Notes under the pieces: generated by a model
The model's input: the letters and a program-made list of their open reading frames with translations, nothing else
What the model was told of the DNA's origin: nothing
Databases searched by the model: none
In this document: one piece after another, positions 24,076-33,159 of the stretch
Numbering within the stretch: the stretch's first letter is position 1
Layout of the letters: each line of letters begins with the position of its first letter
Translations under genes and position numbers: made by a program
From: Pseudoprimorskyibacter sp.
GTDB taxonomy: Bacteria; Pseudomonadota; Alphaproteobacteria; Rhodobacterales; Rhodobacteraceae
Direction of reading: 5' to 3'
Assembly (NCBI GenBank): GCA_029251265.1
Contig: JAQXDR010000028.1
Location: 1-42,514, forward strand
DNA: 42,514 nt

Positions 24076-26499
24076 TTAAAACGGAATATCATCGGATCCA
24101 CTTAAAAATCTGGCAACCACCTTCTTGGTGCCCGCCTTTTCAAACGCGACTTCGAGCTTGTCACCTTCGATCCCAATGACCGCCCCATAGCCAAACTTTT
24201 GATGAAAAACCCGCGCGCCCAGATCAAAGGCTGCAACAGCCTTGAGATCAATTACAGAGTTGCGGGTTTCACGCGGTTGGCTAATCGGTCGCTGCGATTG
24301 ACGCGATTGCAACCGCCGCCATCCGGGGGAATTGTAAACATTGGCTTCGGTAACTCGATTTTCGAGCCCCGATGTCGTGCTCATCCCTGCCGCACCATAT
24401 CCACCGCCATACAATCCCGGAGGCGTCAAAACATCGACATGCTCTTCGGGCAATTCGTCGATAAAACGAGAGGGCAGGGCAGATTGCCATTGTCCAAAAA
24501 CGCGTCGGTTGGCAGCGAAGGAAATAGTGCAAACCTCTTCCGCGCGGGTAATTCCCACATAGGCAAGGCGACGTTCTTCCTCGAGGCCCTGAACGCCGCT
24601 TTCATCCATGGAGCGTTGCGATGGAAATAGACCGTCTTCCCACCCGGGAAGGAACACAGCGGGAAACTCCAAACCTTTTGCGGCATGCAAAGTCATTATG
24701 CTGACCTTGGGGTCCGAACTCTCACTTTCATTGTCCATTATAAGGCTGACGTGTTCCAAAAAACCCTGAAGATTATCAAAATTTTCCAGCCCTTTGATGA
24801 GTTCTTTTAGGTTTTCTAGTCGTCCTGGTGCTTCTGGTGTCTTGTCGTTTTGCCACATAGATGTGTAGCCACTTTCATCAAGGACGATTTGGGCAAGCTC
24901 TACATGCGAAACCTCTGACGGCGTATATTTTGACTCTTGTGCGACATCGTCGTTGGCAACCAGGCCTTCGACTGTGTCACTCACATTTGTTGGATCTTTG
25001 GCCATTTGCCGCCAACGGGATAGATCCACCACCAATTGACCAAGCGCTTTGCCACCTTTTCCTTTGATCAACCCTTGTTCGACCGCAAGTGCAGCCCCCT
25101 CTAACAGGGCCACGCCATGGACACGCGCTACCTGTTGTATAGTCTGTTGTGCCTTGTCCCCGAGGCCTCTTTTCGGAGTATTCATGATACGCTCAAAGGC
25201 TAGGTCATCATCGGGGCTGACCACGATGCGAAAATAGGCCATGGCATCACGGATTTCGAGCCGTTCGTAAAAACGAGGGCCACCAATCACGCGATAGGGC
25301 AGACCAATCGTCAGAAACCGGTCTTCAAATGCGCGCATTTGATGGCTTGCACGCACAAGGATTGCCATGTTGTTCGCACTGATTGGATGCATACCACGCG
25401 TGCCATTTTGCATGGCTTCGATTTCTTCGCCAATCCATCGGGCCTCTTCTTCACCATCCCAATGTCCTATCAGGCGAAGTTTCTCGCCATCCTTGGCATC
25501 AGTCCAAAGCGTCTTGCCCAAACGCCCCTTGTTTCCGGAAATGATAGCTGACGCCGCAGCAAGAATATGTGGTGTAGAGCGATAATTTTGTTCAAGGCGC
25601 ACCACATGGGAACCTTCAAAATCCTTTTCAAACCGCAAAATATTGCCAACTTCTGCGCCACGCCATCCGTAGATGGACTGATCATCATCGCCAACACAAC
25701 AAATATTTTTATGTCCCGACGCCAGCAACCGCAACCAAAGATACTGAGCGATATTCGTATCTTGATATTCATCCACTAAAATATAGCGAAACCATCGCTG
25801 ATATTGGGACAAAATGTCAGGATAGGATTGAAAAATCACCACCATATGCAAAAGCAGATCCCCAAAATCTACTGCATTCAGATCCTTAAGGCGGGCCTGA
25901 TACTGCGTGTAGAGAAGGACCCCTTTGTTGTCATACAAACCAGCATCTGCTGCAGGCACTTTATCCGGCGTTACAGCGCGGTTTTTCCAGCCGTCTATGA
26001 TACCAGCCAACATGCGCGCGGGCCAACGCTTGTCATCAATTCCCGCAGCCTTTACCAATTGTTTCAGCAACCGGATCTGATCATCTGTGTCCAAGATCGT
26101 GAAGTTCGATTTGAGGCCCACCAGTTCGGCATGACGCCGCAAAAGCTTTACACAAATCGAATGAAAGGTTCCTAGCCACGGGACACCTTCGACCACTTCA
26201 CCAAGCATATTCCCCACGCGTGTTTTCATTTCGCGCGCGGCTTTGTTGGTAAAAGTTACTGCCAGAATTTCGTTCGGTCGGGCCCGTCCGGTGTTCAGTA
26301 AATGGACAATGCGTGCCGTCAAAGCGCGCGTCTTGCCGGTTCCCGCTCCGGCCAACATTAGCACGGGGCCATCCAGTGTCTCAACTGCTTGCCTTTGGGC
26401 TGGGTTCAATCCGTCAAGATACGGGGTCGGCCGTGCTGCCATTGCACGGCTGGCCAGTGATGCGCCTTCAAACGCGTCCATTTCATCAAAACCGCTCAT
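24076..26499 (-). CDS. uvrD: UvrD/PcrA superfamily 1 DNA helicase
   Basis: An 807-residue 3'-5' helicase for nucleotide-excision and mismatch repair and for removing proteins or RNA polymerase from DNA. It has the Q motif LNPAQRQAVE (31-40), Walker A AGAGTGKT (50-57), motif Ia FTNKAAREM, DEYQDTN (Walker B), GDDDQSIYGWRGA (motif III), motif V MTLHAAKGLEFPAVFLPG and motif VI YVGITRAEE. A C-terminal Tudor-like domain (FGYGAVIGIEGDKLEVAF) is the RNA-polymerase-binding module. No ribosome binding site precedes the ATG; a TATAAT six bases upstream suggests a leaderless mRNA. It stands alone, convergent with nothing, upstream of the RTX gene. Confidence 0.95.
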   Translation of the reverse strand: MSGFDEMDAFEGASLASRAMAARPTPYLDGLNPAQRQAVETLDGPVLMLAGAGTGKTRALTARIVHLLNTGRARPNEILAVTFTNKAAREMKTRVGNMLGEVVEGVPWLGTFHSICVKLLRRHAELVGLKSNFTILDTDDQIRLLKQLVKAAGIDDKRWPARMLAGIIDGWKNRAVTPDKVPAADAGLYDNKGVLLYTQYQARLKDLNAVDFGDLLLHMVVIFQSYPDILSQYQRWFRYILVDEYQDTNIAQYLWLRLLASGHKNICCVGDDDQSIYGWRGAEVGNILRFEKDFEGSHVVRLEQNYRSTPHILAAASAIISGNKGRLGKTLWTDAKDGEKLRLIGHWDGEEEARWIGEEIEAMQNGTRGMHPISANNMAILVRASHQMRAFEDRFLTIGLPYRVIGGPRFYERLEIRDAMAYFRIVVSPDDDLAFERIMNTPKRGLGDKAQQTIQQVARVHGVALLEGAALAVEQGLIKGKGGKALGQLVVDLSRWRQMAKDPTNVSDTVEGLVANDDVAQESKYTPSEVSHVELAQIVLDESGYTSMWQNDKTPEAPGRLENLKELIKGLENFDNLQGFLEHVSLIMDNESESSDPKVSIMTLHAAKGLEFPAVFLPGWEDGLFPSQRSMDESGVQGLEEERRLAYVGITRAEEVCTISFAANRRVFGQWQSALPSRFIDELPEEHVDVLTPPGLYGGGYGAAGMSTTSGLENRVTEANVYNSPGWRRLQSRQSQRPISQPRETRNSVIDLKAVAAFDLGARVFHQKFGYGAVIGIEGDKLEVAFEKAGTKKVVARFLSGSDDIPF

Positions 26500-26759
26500 C
26501 TTGTAATTATACAGTCAAGTTGGGCGAATGAAAACCCAAGTTCTTGATATGTTCTGCCGCAGTTATTGTTAATCTGGATTTGTCCCACATCTGCTTCGCG
26601 CAAAAATGGAAAGGCGGACCGGCGATCACTAAACTGTTGCAGAGTAAGAGAGTCACTAAGTGCATCGTTTGAAACGAGCAAGCACAGCACCAAGAAGCAA
26701 AACACGACGATAACGCGCAACCGAGAACGAAAAGTCGGTGCGGATGAGCCAGACAGCAC
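26496..26759 (-). CDS. Possible small single-helix protein upstream of uvrD
   Basis: An 87-residue frame starting at GTG whose stop overlaps the uvrD ATG as ATGA. The N-terminal third contains one hydrophobic helix (VIVVFCFLVLCLLVS) that could be a signal or membrane anchor; the remainder has two Cys in NNNCG and QLDCI. I recognise no family. There is no good ribosome binding site, and the frame runs through the likely uvrD promoter, so it may be chance. Confidence 0.25.
   Translation of the reverse strand: MLSGSSAPTFRSRLRVIVVFCFLVLCLLVSNDALSDSLTLQQFSDRRSAFPFLREADVGQIQINNNCGRTYQELGFSFAQLDCIITR
26506..26511 (-). promoter_or_regulatory. -10 box of uvrD, implying a leaderless transcript
   Basis: A perfect TATAAT on the minus strand lies six bases (TACAAG) before the uvrD ATG. 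A TTTTCA at 17-bp spacing upstream could serve as -35. Transcription starting seven bases after the box would begin at the A of the start codon. Confidence 0.6.
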
Positions 26760-26978
26760 GTTGGATCAACTCTCAAAGAGATTCTGAAGACGGTGTAGTT
26801 TTACGGGCAATCGTACAGACGATTTTTTTGACATGCCAATTCATGAGTGGGACATTTCCCATGGCCGTCAAATCCGTAAACACCGGCGCTCAGGTCTTTC
26901 TGAACGGTGGGCTCTGCGTCGCTGGACAAACGCACCCGCGGCAAATACACATTATTCCAATGCAAGGGATCAGTCTGA
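26512..26978. other. Divergent intergenic region between uvrD and the Rrf2 regulator
   Basis: About 470 bases lie between two divergent genes. Apart from the uvrD promoter and the doubtful 87-residue frame described separately, I see no gene or clear repeat. Short plus-strand frames here lack ribosome binding sites and family features. It presumably also holds the rrf2 promoter. Confidence 0.5.
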
Positions 26979-27392
26979 ATGAAGCGTAATAGTCGTCTGT
27001 CCCTTGCTTTGCACACCCTGAGCCATATGGCAGCTGAGCCGGATTTAAGACGGACCTCCTCTCAGATTGCAGCACATGCCGGAACGAACCCGGTCGTGGT
27101 ACGCAGGGTTTTGGGCGAGTTGCGCAAAGCAGGCCTCCTGTCATCGGAAAAAGGACAAGCCGGTGGTTGGAAGCTGGCAAAACCAGCCAAAGCCATAACA
27201 CTCGCGGACATTTATCTTGCCTTGGGCGAACGGTTTGTTGCAGGAACGGGAACCCATAACGCCCCGCCTTCGCCGTGCAATTTGGAAACTCGTTTGCAAA
27301 CGCGCGTTTCAGACGTTTTGGAAGAAATCGAGCACAGCTTGGTCCAACGACTGCGCGAGACGTCCATCATGGACATTCACCCAGAACTCTAA
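26979..27392 (+). CDS. Rrf2 family transcriptional regulator
   Basis: A 137-residue winged-helix regulator. SSQIAAHAGTNPVVVRRVLGEL (about residues 27-48) is the DNA-recognition helix region, and GLLSSEKGQAGGWKLAK is the wing typical of Rrf2 proteins. Only one cysteine (PSPCNLE, about residue 99) is present, so it cannot hold the three-Cys Fe-S cluster of IscR or NsrR. It resembles the YwnA-like subgroup, in which a single Cys may sense oxidants or thiol compounds. No obvious target gene adjoins it on the same strand; its targets may include its own promoter. Confidence 0.88.
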   Translation: MKRNSRLSLALHTLSHMAAEPDLRRTSSQIAAHAGTNPVVVRRVLGELRKAGLLSSEKGQAGGWKLAKPAKAITLADIYLALGERFVAGTGTHNAPPSPCNLETRLQTRVSDVLEEIEHSLVQRLRETSIMDIHPEL

Positions 27393-27418
27393 CAGTAGAA
27401 AATATTCCAATGGACAGT

Positions 27419-27438
27419 GGGGGGACGTTGCTCCCCCC
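27419..27438. terminator. GC-rich hairpin between two converging genes
   Basis: GGGGGGA, a 6-base loop (CGTTGC) and TCCCCCC form a perfect 7-bp stem in the gap between the Rrf2 gene and the methyl-THF methyltransferase gene. A moderately T-rich stretch follows on the minus strand. It is likely a shared transcript end. Confidence 0.5.
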
Positions 27439-27454
27439 GGGTCTTGGCATTGGA

Positions 27455-28504
27455 TTATCCGCGACGGCGACGGCGTCCACCTGCGCGCCCGCCAGCAGGC
27501 GCCTCATTGGGATCTTTGTTGGATTGGATCCACGACTTTCCATGGGGATCATTGTTGGTCAGTAGATTTGCTGCGCGAATGGCCTCCATTTCTTTGCCTG
27601 AACGGGCCTTGGTAGAGCCCATACCAAACAGGGTGACAAATGTTTCATCATCCATATCTGCGGGCACAATGATGCCAGCCACCTCAAGTTGGGCTTTTTT
27701 TTCGGCGATTTTCTTTTGACTGACCGGCAGTGCCACTGGATTCATGATCGCGCTGGTCATGCCTGCTCCCATTGCCATCGGCAAAAACGCATTGTTAATT
27801 CCGTGCCTGTTGGGCAAGCCAAAGCTCACATTGGATGCGCCACAGGTCGTATTCACGCCCAGCTCTTCGCGCAATTTACGAACCAGAGTGAATACTTGCT
27901 GACCGGCAGTTGCCATGGCGCCAATCGGCATGACCAAAGGGTCCACCACGATATCATGTGCCGGAATTCCAAAATCGGCTGCCCGTTCAACGATCTTTTT
28001 CGCAACTGCAAACCGCACATCAGGATCTTCGCTGATACCTGTGTCATCGTTTGAAATAGCAACCACGGGCACGTTATATTTTTTGACCAATGGAAGTACA
28101 ATTTCCAGACGTTCGTCTTCACCCGTGACCGAATTCAGCAAAGGACGCCCTTCTGCTGTCGCGAGGCCGGCCTCAAGCGCTGCAGGTACCGAACTATCAA
28201 TGCAAAGGGGTACATCCACCAACCCTTGCACCAGCTCAATCATTTTGCGCATCAAAGGCGGCTCTGTCTCGTTTGGATTGGGATTGGAGTTGTAGACAAC
28301 CCCTGCGTTGACATCCAACAGCGTTGCACCCGCCATAACCTGCGCTAAGGCGTCTTTTTCCACGGTCGAGAAATCGCCCGCCTCAAGTTCCGCTGCAAGC
28401 TTTTTACGGCCTGTCGGGTTGATGCGCTCGCCGATCACGCAGAAGGGTTCGTCAAACCCCATCACCGCGGTTTTTGTTTTGGATTCCACTATAGTGCGGG
28501 TCAT
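27455..28504 (-). CDS. Methyl-THF:corrinoid methyltransferase (pterin-binding), split methionine-synthase type
   Basis: A 349-residue pterin-binding TIM-barrel protein that transfers the methyl group of 5-methyl-THF to a corrinoid protein. Its signature parts are ERINPTGRKKL (about 26-36), LLDVNAGVVYN, LCIDSS, LLNSVTGE, AISNDDTGI and CGASNVSFGLPNR. The start ATG (28504) has AGGAACG upstream. Its neighbours, a MetF-like reductase and a HAD protein, place it in one-carbon/methionine metabolism; a three-part MetH described in Phaeobacter inhibens uses such a stand-alone pterin-binding piece. The C-terminus ends in a Gly/Arg-rich tail (GGRAGGRRRRRG) not needed for the barrel. The corrinoid and homocysteine-binding partners are not in this window. 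Confidence 0.88.
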   Translation of the reverse strand: MTRTIVESKTKTAVMGFDEPFCVIGERINPTGRKKLAAELEAGDFSTVEKDALAQVMAGATLLDVNAGVVYNSNPNPNETEPPLMRKMIELVQGLVDVPLCIDSSVPAALEAGLATAEGRPLLNSVTGEDERLEIVLPLVKKYNVPVVAISNDDTGISEDPDVRFAVAKKIVERAADFGIPAHDIVVDPLVMPIGAMATAGQQVFTLVRKLREELGVNTTCGASNVSFGLPNRHGINNAFLPMAMGAGMTSAIMNPVALPVSQKKIAEKKAQLEVAGIIVPADMDDETFVTLFGMGSTKARSGKEMEAIRAANLLTNNDPHGKSWIQSNKDPNEAPAGGRAGGRRRRRG

Positions 28505-28510
28505 AACTGC

Positions 28511-29164
28511 TTACGTTCCTTTCAGCCGCGCCAGCGCAATTGCTAAGGCGGGATCGTTGAAATCTTGTATCGTTTGGTTGGCACCCGCTGCGCGCAGGGT
28601 GGCCTCGTCCAAGCTTGAGCGTATTGCGACCACGTGTAGCCCGGCTGCCGCGGCAGATGCAACGCCGGATGGGCTGTCTTCAAAGGCCAAGGTACGTTTG
28701 GGGTCACTACCAAGTTGCGCCATGGCGTCTTGATAGGGGGCGGGATCAGGTTTTCCAGCGCTGCATTCGTCACCAATGATCAGATGGGGCAGGCGGCCTG
28801 CTAACCCGGTTGCTTTCAACATAGCAACGGCGTTTATGCGCGGTGCATTCGTGACCACTGCGGTTGCCCAACCTTGATCATGCGCTTTGTCTATCAACGC
28901 GATCGCCCCGGGCATTGGTAAGGCAGATGTTCCCAAAACCTCACGAAAGCGTGCTTCTTTTTCATCCGACAACACAGCTGGATCTTCGTCTGGGAAGTGG
29001 TCCCCAAAAATTGCCGAATTATGCCGTCCGTGCATGTTTGCAAAATAATAAGGCTCATCAATTTTCAAACCGCGTTCACCAAACATCTTTATAAAGACGC
29101 TCACATGAAGCGGGTCAGACGACAGCAGCGTGCCGTCCAGATCAAACAAAAGCGATGGTGTCAT
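28511..29164 (-). CDS. HAD-superfamily hydrolase (phosphoglycolate-phosphatase-like)
   Basis: A 217-residue HAD hydrolase with motif I FDLDGTLLSSDPLH (residues about 6-20), motif II VVTNAPR, the motif III Lys in AGKPDP and motif IV FEDSPSG. The helical cap inserted after motif I is of the phosphoglycolate phosphatase/beta-phosphoglucomutase type. I use ATG 29164, eight bases after the metF-like stop; an open frame to 29221 overlaps that gene. The ribosome binding site is weak, so translation may be coupled. The substrate is unknown. Confidence 0.88.
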   Translation of the reverse strand: MTPSLLFDLDGTLLSSDPLHVSVFIKMFGERGLKIDEPYYFANMHGRHNSAIFGDHFPDEDPAVLSDEKEARFREVLGTSALPMPGAIALIDKAHDQGWATAVVTNAPRINAVAMLKATGLAGRLPHLIIGDECSAGKPDPAPYQDAMAQLGSDPKRTLAFEDSPSGVASAAAAGLHVVAIRSSLDEATLRAAGANQTIQDFNDPALAIALARLKGT

Positions 29165-29172
29165 GATAAACG

Positions 29173-30099
29173 TCAGGCAGAGACAGCAGCCACAGGCATG
29201 CGCCCATGGTCGGCGGCCCAAGCAGCATTTGTTTTGATCCCACCCAAGGGAAAGAAATGCACGGCCTCTATATTAAAGTCGGGGTTTGCAGCCTTATGGG
29301 TGGCCAAGACCTGAACTATGTCTGTGGGTTCGTAAGGCAGAAGCAGCTTGGTCACATCCATTGCGCGTTTTTGCAGAACCTTAAGAGACGGGCCAACCCC
29401 GCAGGCAATTGCGAACTTTATCAAGGTTTGTAATTTTGCTGGTCCTGCGATGCCAATATGGACGGGCAGGTCTATGCCTGCGGCTTTGATATCGTTCGCC
29501 CACTTGATGATAGGACCAGGGTCAAACGCAAATTGCGTTGCCAGTGCCATTTTAGCGTCCGTTCGATCGGAAAACGCCTGTTTCCAACGCAAGGCCGCAT
29601 CAACATTCAGGTGGGAGCCATCAGGATCGATGTCTTTGTTGCCCTCGGGATGGCCAGCCACGTGCAGACGCTCAAACCCCGCTGCATCAAACGCGCCAGT
29701 CTCAAGCAGTTGCATTGAGCTGTCGTATTCACCATGAGGATGCGTCACACCGCCTGCTAGCAAAAGTGCTTGATTAACGTTGGCCTCCCCCTGATAGCGA
29801 TTGATCCAATCAACAAGGGTAGCTTTGTCTTTGATGATACGAGCAGGAAAATGCGGCATTACATCAAAGCCTTGGGTGTTGATGCGCCTTGCGGTGGCAA
29901 CCATATCTTCTATCGGCGTGCCTTCGATATGAGCAATGTAGACGCGCGTGCCCTTGGGCAGAATGGCTCGAAAGTCATCTACTTTTGATGCCGTACGAGG
30001 CATGACCTCTATTGAAAATCCTTTTAGGAAATCAGAGATTTCGGGACCCGAAGTGACAGGCACGGGTGCGGATTTCTTCCCAAAATTCAAAATGGCCAT
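29173..30099 (-). CDS. metF: Methylenetetrahydrofolate reductase-like protein
   Basis: A 308-residue TIM-barrel protein related to MetF, which reduces 5,10-methylene-THF to 5-methyl-THF with a flavin. Conserved family features include FSIEVMPRTASK (about residues 29-40), the His-rich VTHPHGEYDSS segment, ATQFAFDP and GIAGPA. The sequence is the divergent form found in Rhodobacterales. AGGAG precedes the ATG. It is cotranscribed with the methyl-THF methyltransferase and would supply that enzyme with its substrate. Confidence 0.85.
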   Translation of the reverse strand: MAILNFGKKSAPVPVTSGPEISDFLKGFSIEVMPRTASKVDDFRAILPKGTRVYIAHIEGTPIEDMVATARRINTQGFDVMPHFPARIIKDKATLVDWINRYQGEANVNQALLLAGGVTHPHGEYDSSMQLLETGAFDAAGFERLHVAGHPEGNKDIDPDGSHLNVDAALRWKQAFSDRTDAKMALATQFAFDPGPIIKWANDIKAAGIDLPVHIGIAGPAKLQTLIKFAIACGVGPSLKVLQKRAMDVTKLLLPYEPTDIVQVLATHKAANPDFNIEAVHFFPLGGIKTNAAWAADHGRMPVAAVSA

Positions 30100-30122
30100 G
30101 GCATTTGCTCCTGGCGGGGTGA

Positions 30123-30422
30123 TCAGGCCGCGTGGCCTTGGTTTGCGATCAAAACTTTAAGGCGTTCGGTGTCGTATTCTGTGTCAAGTCGCGCAACTTC
30201 GGCGGCCAGTATATCCTCGGGGGTGCCATCCATGGGGTAGGGGGCTGCCTTTCGCCATTCGGCCAGATAGGCATCCGTATCAGTCGCTCCAATCTTCATG
30301 GCAGCGCGGTCAATGGCTTGTTCGAACCGTTCAGGAAGCGGGGCTTTGGCACCGCGACGTCCTTTGCCGACGATGACTTGGGCGGGTATATCGCGCCAGA
30401 AAACAAGTGTTACATCGGGCAT
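30123..30422 (-). CDS. 'Virulence factor' family small protein (PF13769 type)
   Basis: A 99-residue cytoplasmic protein (VTLVFWRDIPAQVIV at the start, then GRRGAKAPLPERFEQAIDRAAM) of the family named 'virulence factor' in domain databases. The name is historical and no role in virulence is implied. AGGAA lies eight bases ahead of the ATG. It is the first gene of the one-carbon operon and 23 bases ahead of the MetF-like gene, a layout that suggests a role in that pathway, perhaps with the corrinoid methyl transfer. Its biochemical function is unknown. Confidence 0.82.
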   Translation of the reverse strand: MPDVTLVFWRDIPAQVIVGKGRRGAKAPLPERFEQAIDRAAMKIGATDTDAYLAEWRKAAPYPMDGTPEDILAAEVARLDTEYDTERLKVLIANQGHAA

Positions 30423-30598
30423 TGTTATTGATTCCTAGTAAGGTACGTCTACCCGATACCTATCGGTCCTTGTTCTGGTTTCACAGTCGAATTTCGACAT
30501 CTTCACGCTCAGCCACGACGCAACCAATAATGGGGGCTTGTTGTTAGGCCTTGGCCTGCGTATCTTTTTTCCAACTTAAACATGGAAGGCGCGGAATC

Positions 30599-31711
30599 AT
30601 GGCGCCACGGCGACCCGAAGGCGCGGGCGCTTTCCCACACCCGGTCGAGAGCCTCGCGCCCGTCAGGCCAGATCCTTCTGCGTTGTATGCTGCGTTGGAT
30701 TTGGGAACAAACAGTTGCAGGATGCTGATTGCCCAACCCAAGGGCAGTCAGTTTCAGGTCGTGGACAGCTTTTCAAAGTCAGTACAGCTTGGCGCTGGTT
30801 TAGAAAAATCGGGGCGTCTTGGCAATGCGTCTATGGGTCGGACGATTTCCGCGCTTAAAATCTGTCAGCAGAAGCTAAAACGGCACAATGTCGGCCACAT
30901 GCGGTTGGTTGCGACCGAGGCATGTCGGCGCGCACGAAATTCACGCGACTTTATAAGGCAGGTGCAACGCGAAACCGGGCTTCGATTGGAAGTCATAGAA
31001 CCGGAGGAAGAGGCGCGTCTGGCTGTAGTTTCATGTGCGCCTTTGGTCTCGCAGCGGACAGAGCAATTGCTTGTTGTCGATATCGGCGGCGGTTCCACGG
31101 AACTGGTTTGGATTGATCTGTCAAACGTTCCAAACAGGGATCGACCAAAATCCATAATGCAATTGCATGCAGGTTTTGAGGCATATAACGGCGCTTTTCC
31201 TTCGGCACAGGTTGTAGATTGGATTTCAGTTCCTTTAGGTGTCGCGACTTTGCGCGATCACTTCAATGATGTCGAAGATGATGCCGCACGCTATGCGTTG
31301 ATGAGCTGGTATTTCGAAGAACACCTTGCTGATTTTGCACCTTATAAAACCGAACAAGCACGGGCAGGTTTTCAAATCGTCGGAACATCAGGCACAGTCA
31401 CCACGGTTGCCGCGTCGCACCTCGGACTTCGGCGATATGATCGCACAAAGGTTGATGGCCTACGCATGTCCAGTGCCGAAATTGAAGCGGTTATAAATCG
31501 ATACCTTGAACTGGGCCCGTCCGGTCGTCGGCGGGATCCGAGGATTGGACAAGATCGTCAGACTCTGATTATGTCTGGCGCAGCGATCCTACAGGCTCTT
31601 TTACGGTGTTGGCCAACGGATAGGTTGTCCGTGGCAGACAGAGGCCTGCGGGAAGGCTTGCTCTATGCGCAAATGTCTGCGCATGGCGTGCTGGAAGACG
31701 GAACACTTTAA
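30599..31711 (+). CDS. Ppx/GppA family exopolyphosphatase
   Basis: A 370-residue sugar-kinase/Hsp70-fold hydrolase acting on polyphosphate or on guanosine pentaphosphate. The phosphate-1 loop is [14 protein letters not shown] (about residues 32-45), the phosphate-2 loop [11 protein letters not shown], and the nucleotide region [10 protein letters not shown]. It lacks the C-terminal HD domain of long Ppx proteins. I chose ATG 30599 (GGAAGG upstream) over a TTG at 30551. rlmE follows 11 bases after its stop, so the two are one transcript, as is common in alphaproteobacteria. Confidence 0.9.
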   Translation: MAPRRPEGAGAFPHPVESLAPVRPDPSALYAALDLGTNSCRMLIAQPKGSQFQVVDSFSKSVQLGAGLEKSGRLGNASMGRTISALKICQQKLKRHNVGHMRLVATEACRRARNSRDFIRQVQRETGLRLEVIEPEEEARLAVVSCAPLVSQRTEQLLVVDIGGGSTELVWIDLSNVPNRDRPKSIMQLHAGFEAYNGAFPSAQVVDWISVPLGVATLRDHFNDVEDDAARYALMSWYFEEHLADFAPYKTEQARAGFQIVGTSGTVTTVAASHLGLRRYDRTKVDGLRMSSAEIEAVINRYLELGPSGRRRDPRIGQDRQTLIMSGAAILQALLRCWPTDRLSVADRGLREGLLYAQMSAHGVLEDGTL

Positions 31712-31722
31712 AGGCGCAAGAG

Positions 31723-32433
31723 ATGACAAAAAATACATCAGGTCGGGGTCAACGTGACCTGAAGGTCAAGGTCAAATCGGCGCGTGGACGCAGGCTTAGT
31801 TCCACAAGATGGCTGCAACGACAGTTGAATGATCCTTATGTTAAACGTGCTAAAACCGAAGGATATCGTGGTCGTGCGGCCTTTAAGATTCTTGAACTGG
31901 ACGATAAATTTGGCTTTCTCACTCCTGGCGCCCAAGTCGTGGACTTGGGCTGTGCACCGGGGGGATGGTGTCAGGTGGCAGTCCCCCGTGTAAATTCTTT
32001 GGGCGAAAAATCTGATAAAGCACAAGGCCGGATCATTGGCATTGATATGCAAGACGTAGAGCCAATTGCCGGTGTAGAGCTGCATAAATTAGACTTTTTG
32101 GATGAAGGCGCGGACGATCAGGTCAAGCAGTGGCTGGGCGGTGCGGCGGATGTTGTGATGTCTGATATGGCAGCCTCTTCTTCTGGTCATAAGCAGACGG
32201 ATCACCTGCGCATAATGAACCTATGTGAAACCGCGGCTTATTTTGCCTTTGACGTGTTGCGGCCGGGCGGCACTTTTGTTGCAAAGGTTCTTGCAGGTGG
32301 CGCAGAGAGCGAGCTGCAAAGGCTTTTAAAACAAAAGTTTGACAAGGTTGCCAATGTAAAGCCGCCCGCATCCCGCAGCGATAGCTCTGAAAAGTTTGTG
32401 GTTGCGATGGGCTTTAGAGGTACCGAAGCATGA
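31723..32433 (+). CDS. rlmE: 23S rRNA 2'-O-methyltransferase RlmE (FtsJ)
   Basis: A 236-residue enzyme methylating the 2'-OH of U2552 in 23S rRNA. It has the SAM motif [13 protein letters not shown] (about residues 72-84) and the K-D-K-E tetrad: Lys in AAFKILELD, Asp in [17 protein letters not shown], Lys in FVAKVLAGG and Glu in [11 protein letters not shown]. The basic N-terminal tail binds RNA. It shares an operon with Ppx/GppA and its stop overlaps the next ATG as ATGA. Confidence 0.95.
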   Translation: MTKNTSGRGQRDLKVKVKSARGRRLSSTRWLQRQLNDPYVKRAKTEGYRGRAAFKILELDDKFGFLTPGAQVVDLGCAPGGWCQVAVPRVNSLGEKSDKAQGRIIGIDMQDVEPIAGVELHKLDFLDEGADDQVKQWLGGAADVVMSDMAASSSGHKQTDHLRIMNLCETAAYFAFDVLRPGGTFVAKVLAGGAESELQRLLKQKFDKVANVKPPASRSDSSEKFVVAMGFRGTEA

Positions 32434-33059
32434 GCGTTATTGTATGTTACGGCGACAGTAATACACATGGGACCGCCCCGATTGAAACGCTTGGTGTTAT
32501 GTCGCGGCATGCCCATCAGGATCGCTGGCCCAATGTCCTTGCAGCGTCTTTAACGTCATCACATGAAATCATCAGCGAAGGGCTGCCTGGGCGGACGACG
32601 GTGCATGACGATGTGATTGAGGGCGGCATGCGCAATGGATTGACTGTGCTGCCTGCGATTTTGCAATCGCATAAGCCGATTGATCTTTTGGTGATTATGC
32701 TGGGCACAAACGATCTGAAACCGGCTTTTGGTGTTGGCAGTTTTGAAATCGCCCGTTCCGTCGAACGGTTGGTGCGCGCCGCCCGGCTGGAGGATGCGCA
32801 CAAGCAGGAATTGATCGTGGCTCCGGTGCCAGTGGTCGAGACAGGGGTCCTGGCGCAGGTTTTTGCTGGCGCAGAACAACGCCAACAGACCCTGTCTGCT
32901 GACCTTGCTAAATCGGCCGAGCGTTTGGGCTGCGCCTTTTGGGATGCAGGCGCTTACACACAGGTGTCCATGGTTGATGGTGTCCATTGGGATCGTACAG
33001 CCCATCATGATGTGGGGCGGGCGATTGCAACCAAGATTTCTATGCTTATCCAACCCTAA
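32430..33059 (+). CDS. SGNH/GDSL hydrolase (arylesterase-like)
   Basis: A 209-residue SGNH hydrolase: the catalytic Ser is in [10 protein letters not shown] (residues about 5-14), Gly in SEGLPGRT, Asn in LGTNDLK, and the Asp/His pair in VDGVHWD. It has no signal peptide, so it is probably cytoplasmic. It resembles arylesterases and acyl-thioesterases of the family, but the true ester substrate is unknown. The ATGA overlap with rlmE places it in the same transcript. Confidence 0.88.
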   Translation: MSVIVCYGDSNTHGTAPIETLGVMSRHAHQDRWPNVLAASLTSSHEIISEGLPGRTTVHDDVIEGGMRNGLTVLPAILQSHKPIDLLVIMLGTNDLKPAFGVGSFEIARSVERLVRAARLEDAHKQELIVAPVPVVETGVLAQVFAGAEQRQQTLSADLAKSAERLGCAFWDAGAYTQVSMVDGVHWDRTAHHDVGRAIATKISMLIQP

Positions 33060-33159
33060 GCGGATATGGATAAGCAGGAGTTGACTTGTGCTGGGTATCT
33101 TGTTTGACCTCCGGGTCAAAGCCTTGCACCGTGCTTACCTGAAATACCTCGAGGTTCTT

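Noticed and set aside
26738-26989. 83-codon plus frame upstream of the Rrf2 regulator
   Set aside because: No ribosome binding site or recognisable domain; it overlaps the Rrf2 start and is probably part of the promoter region.
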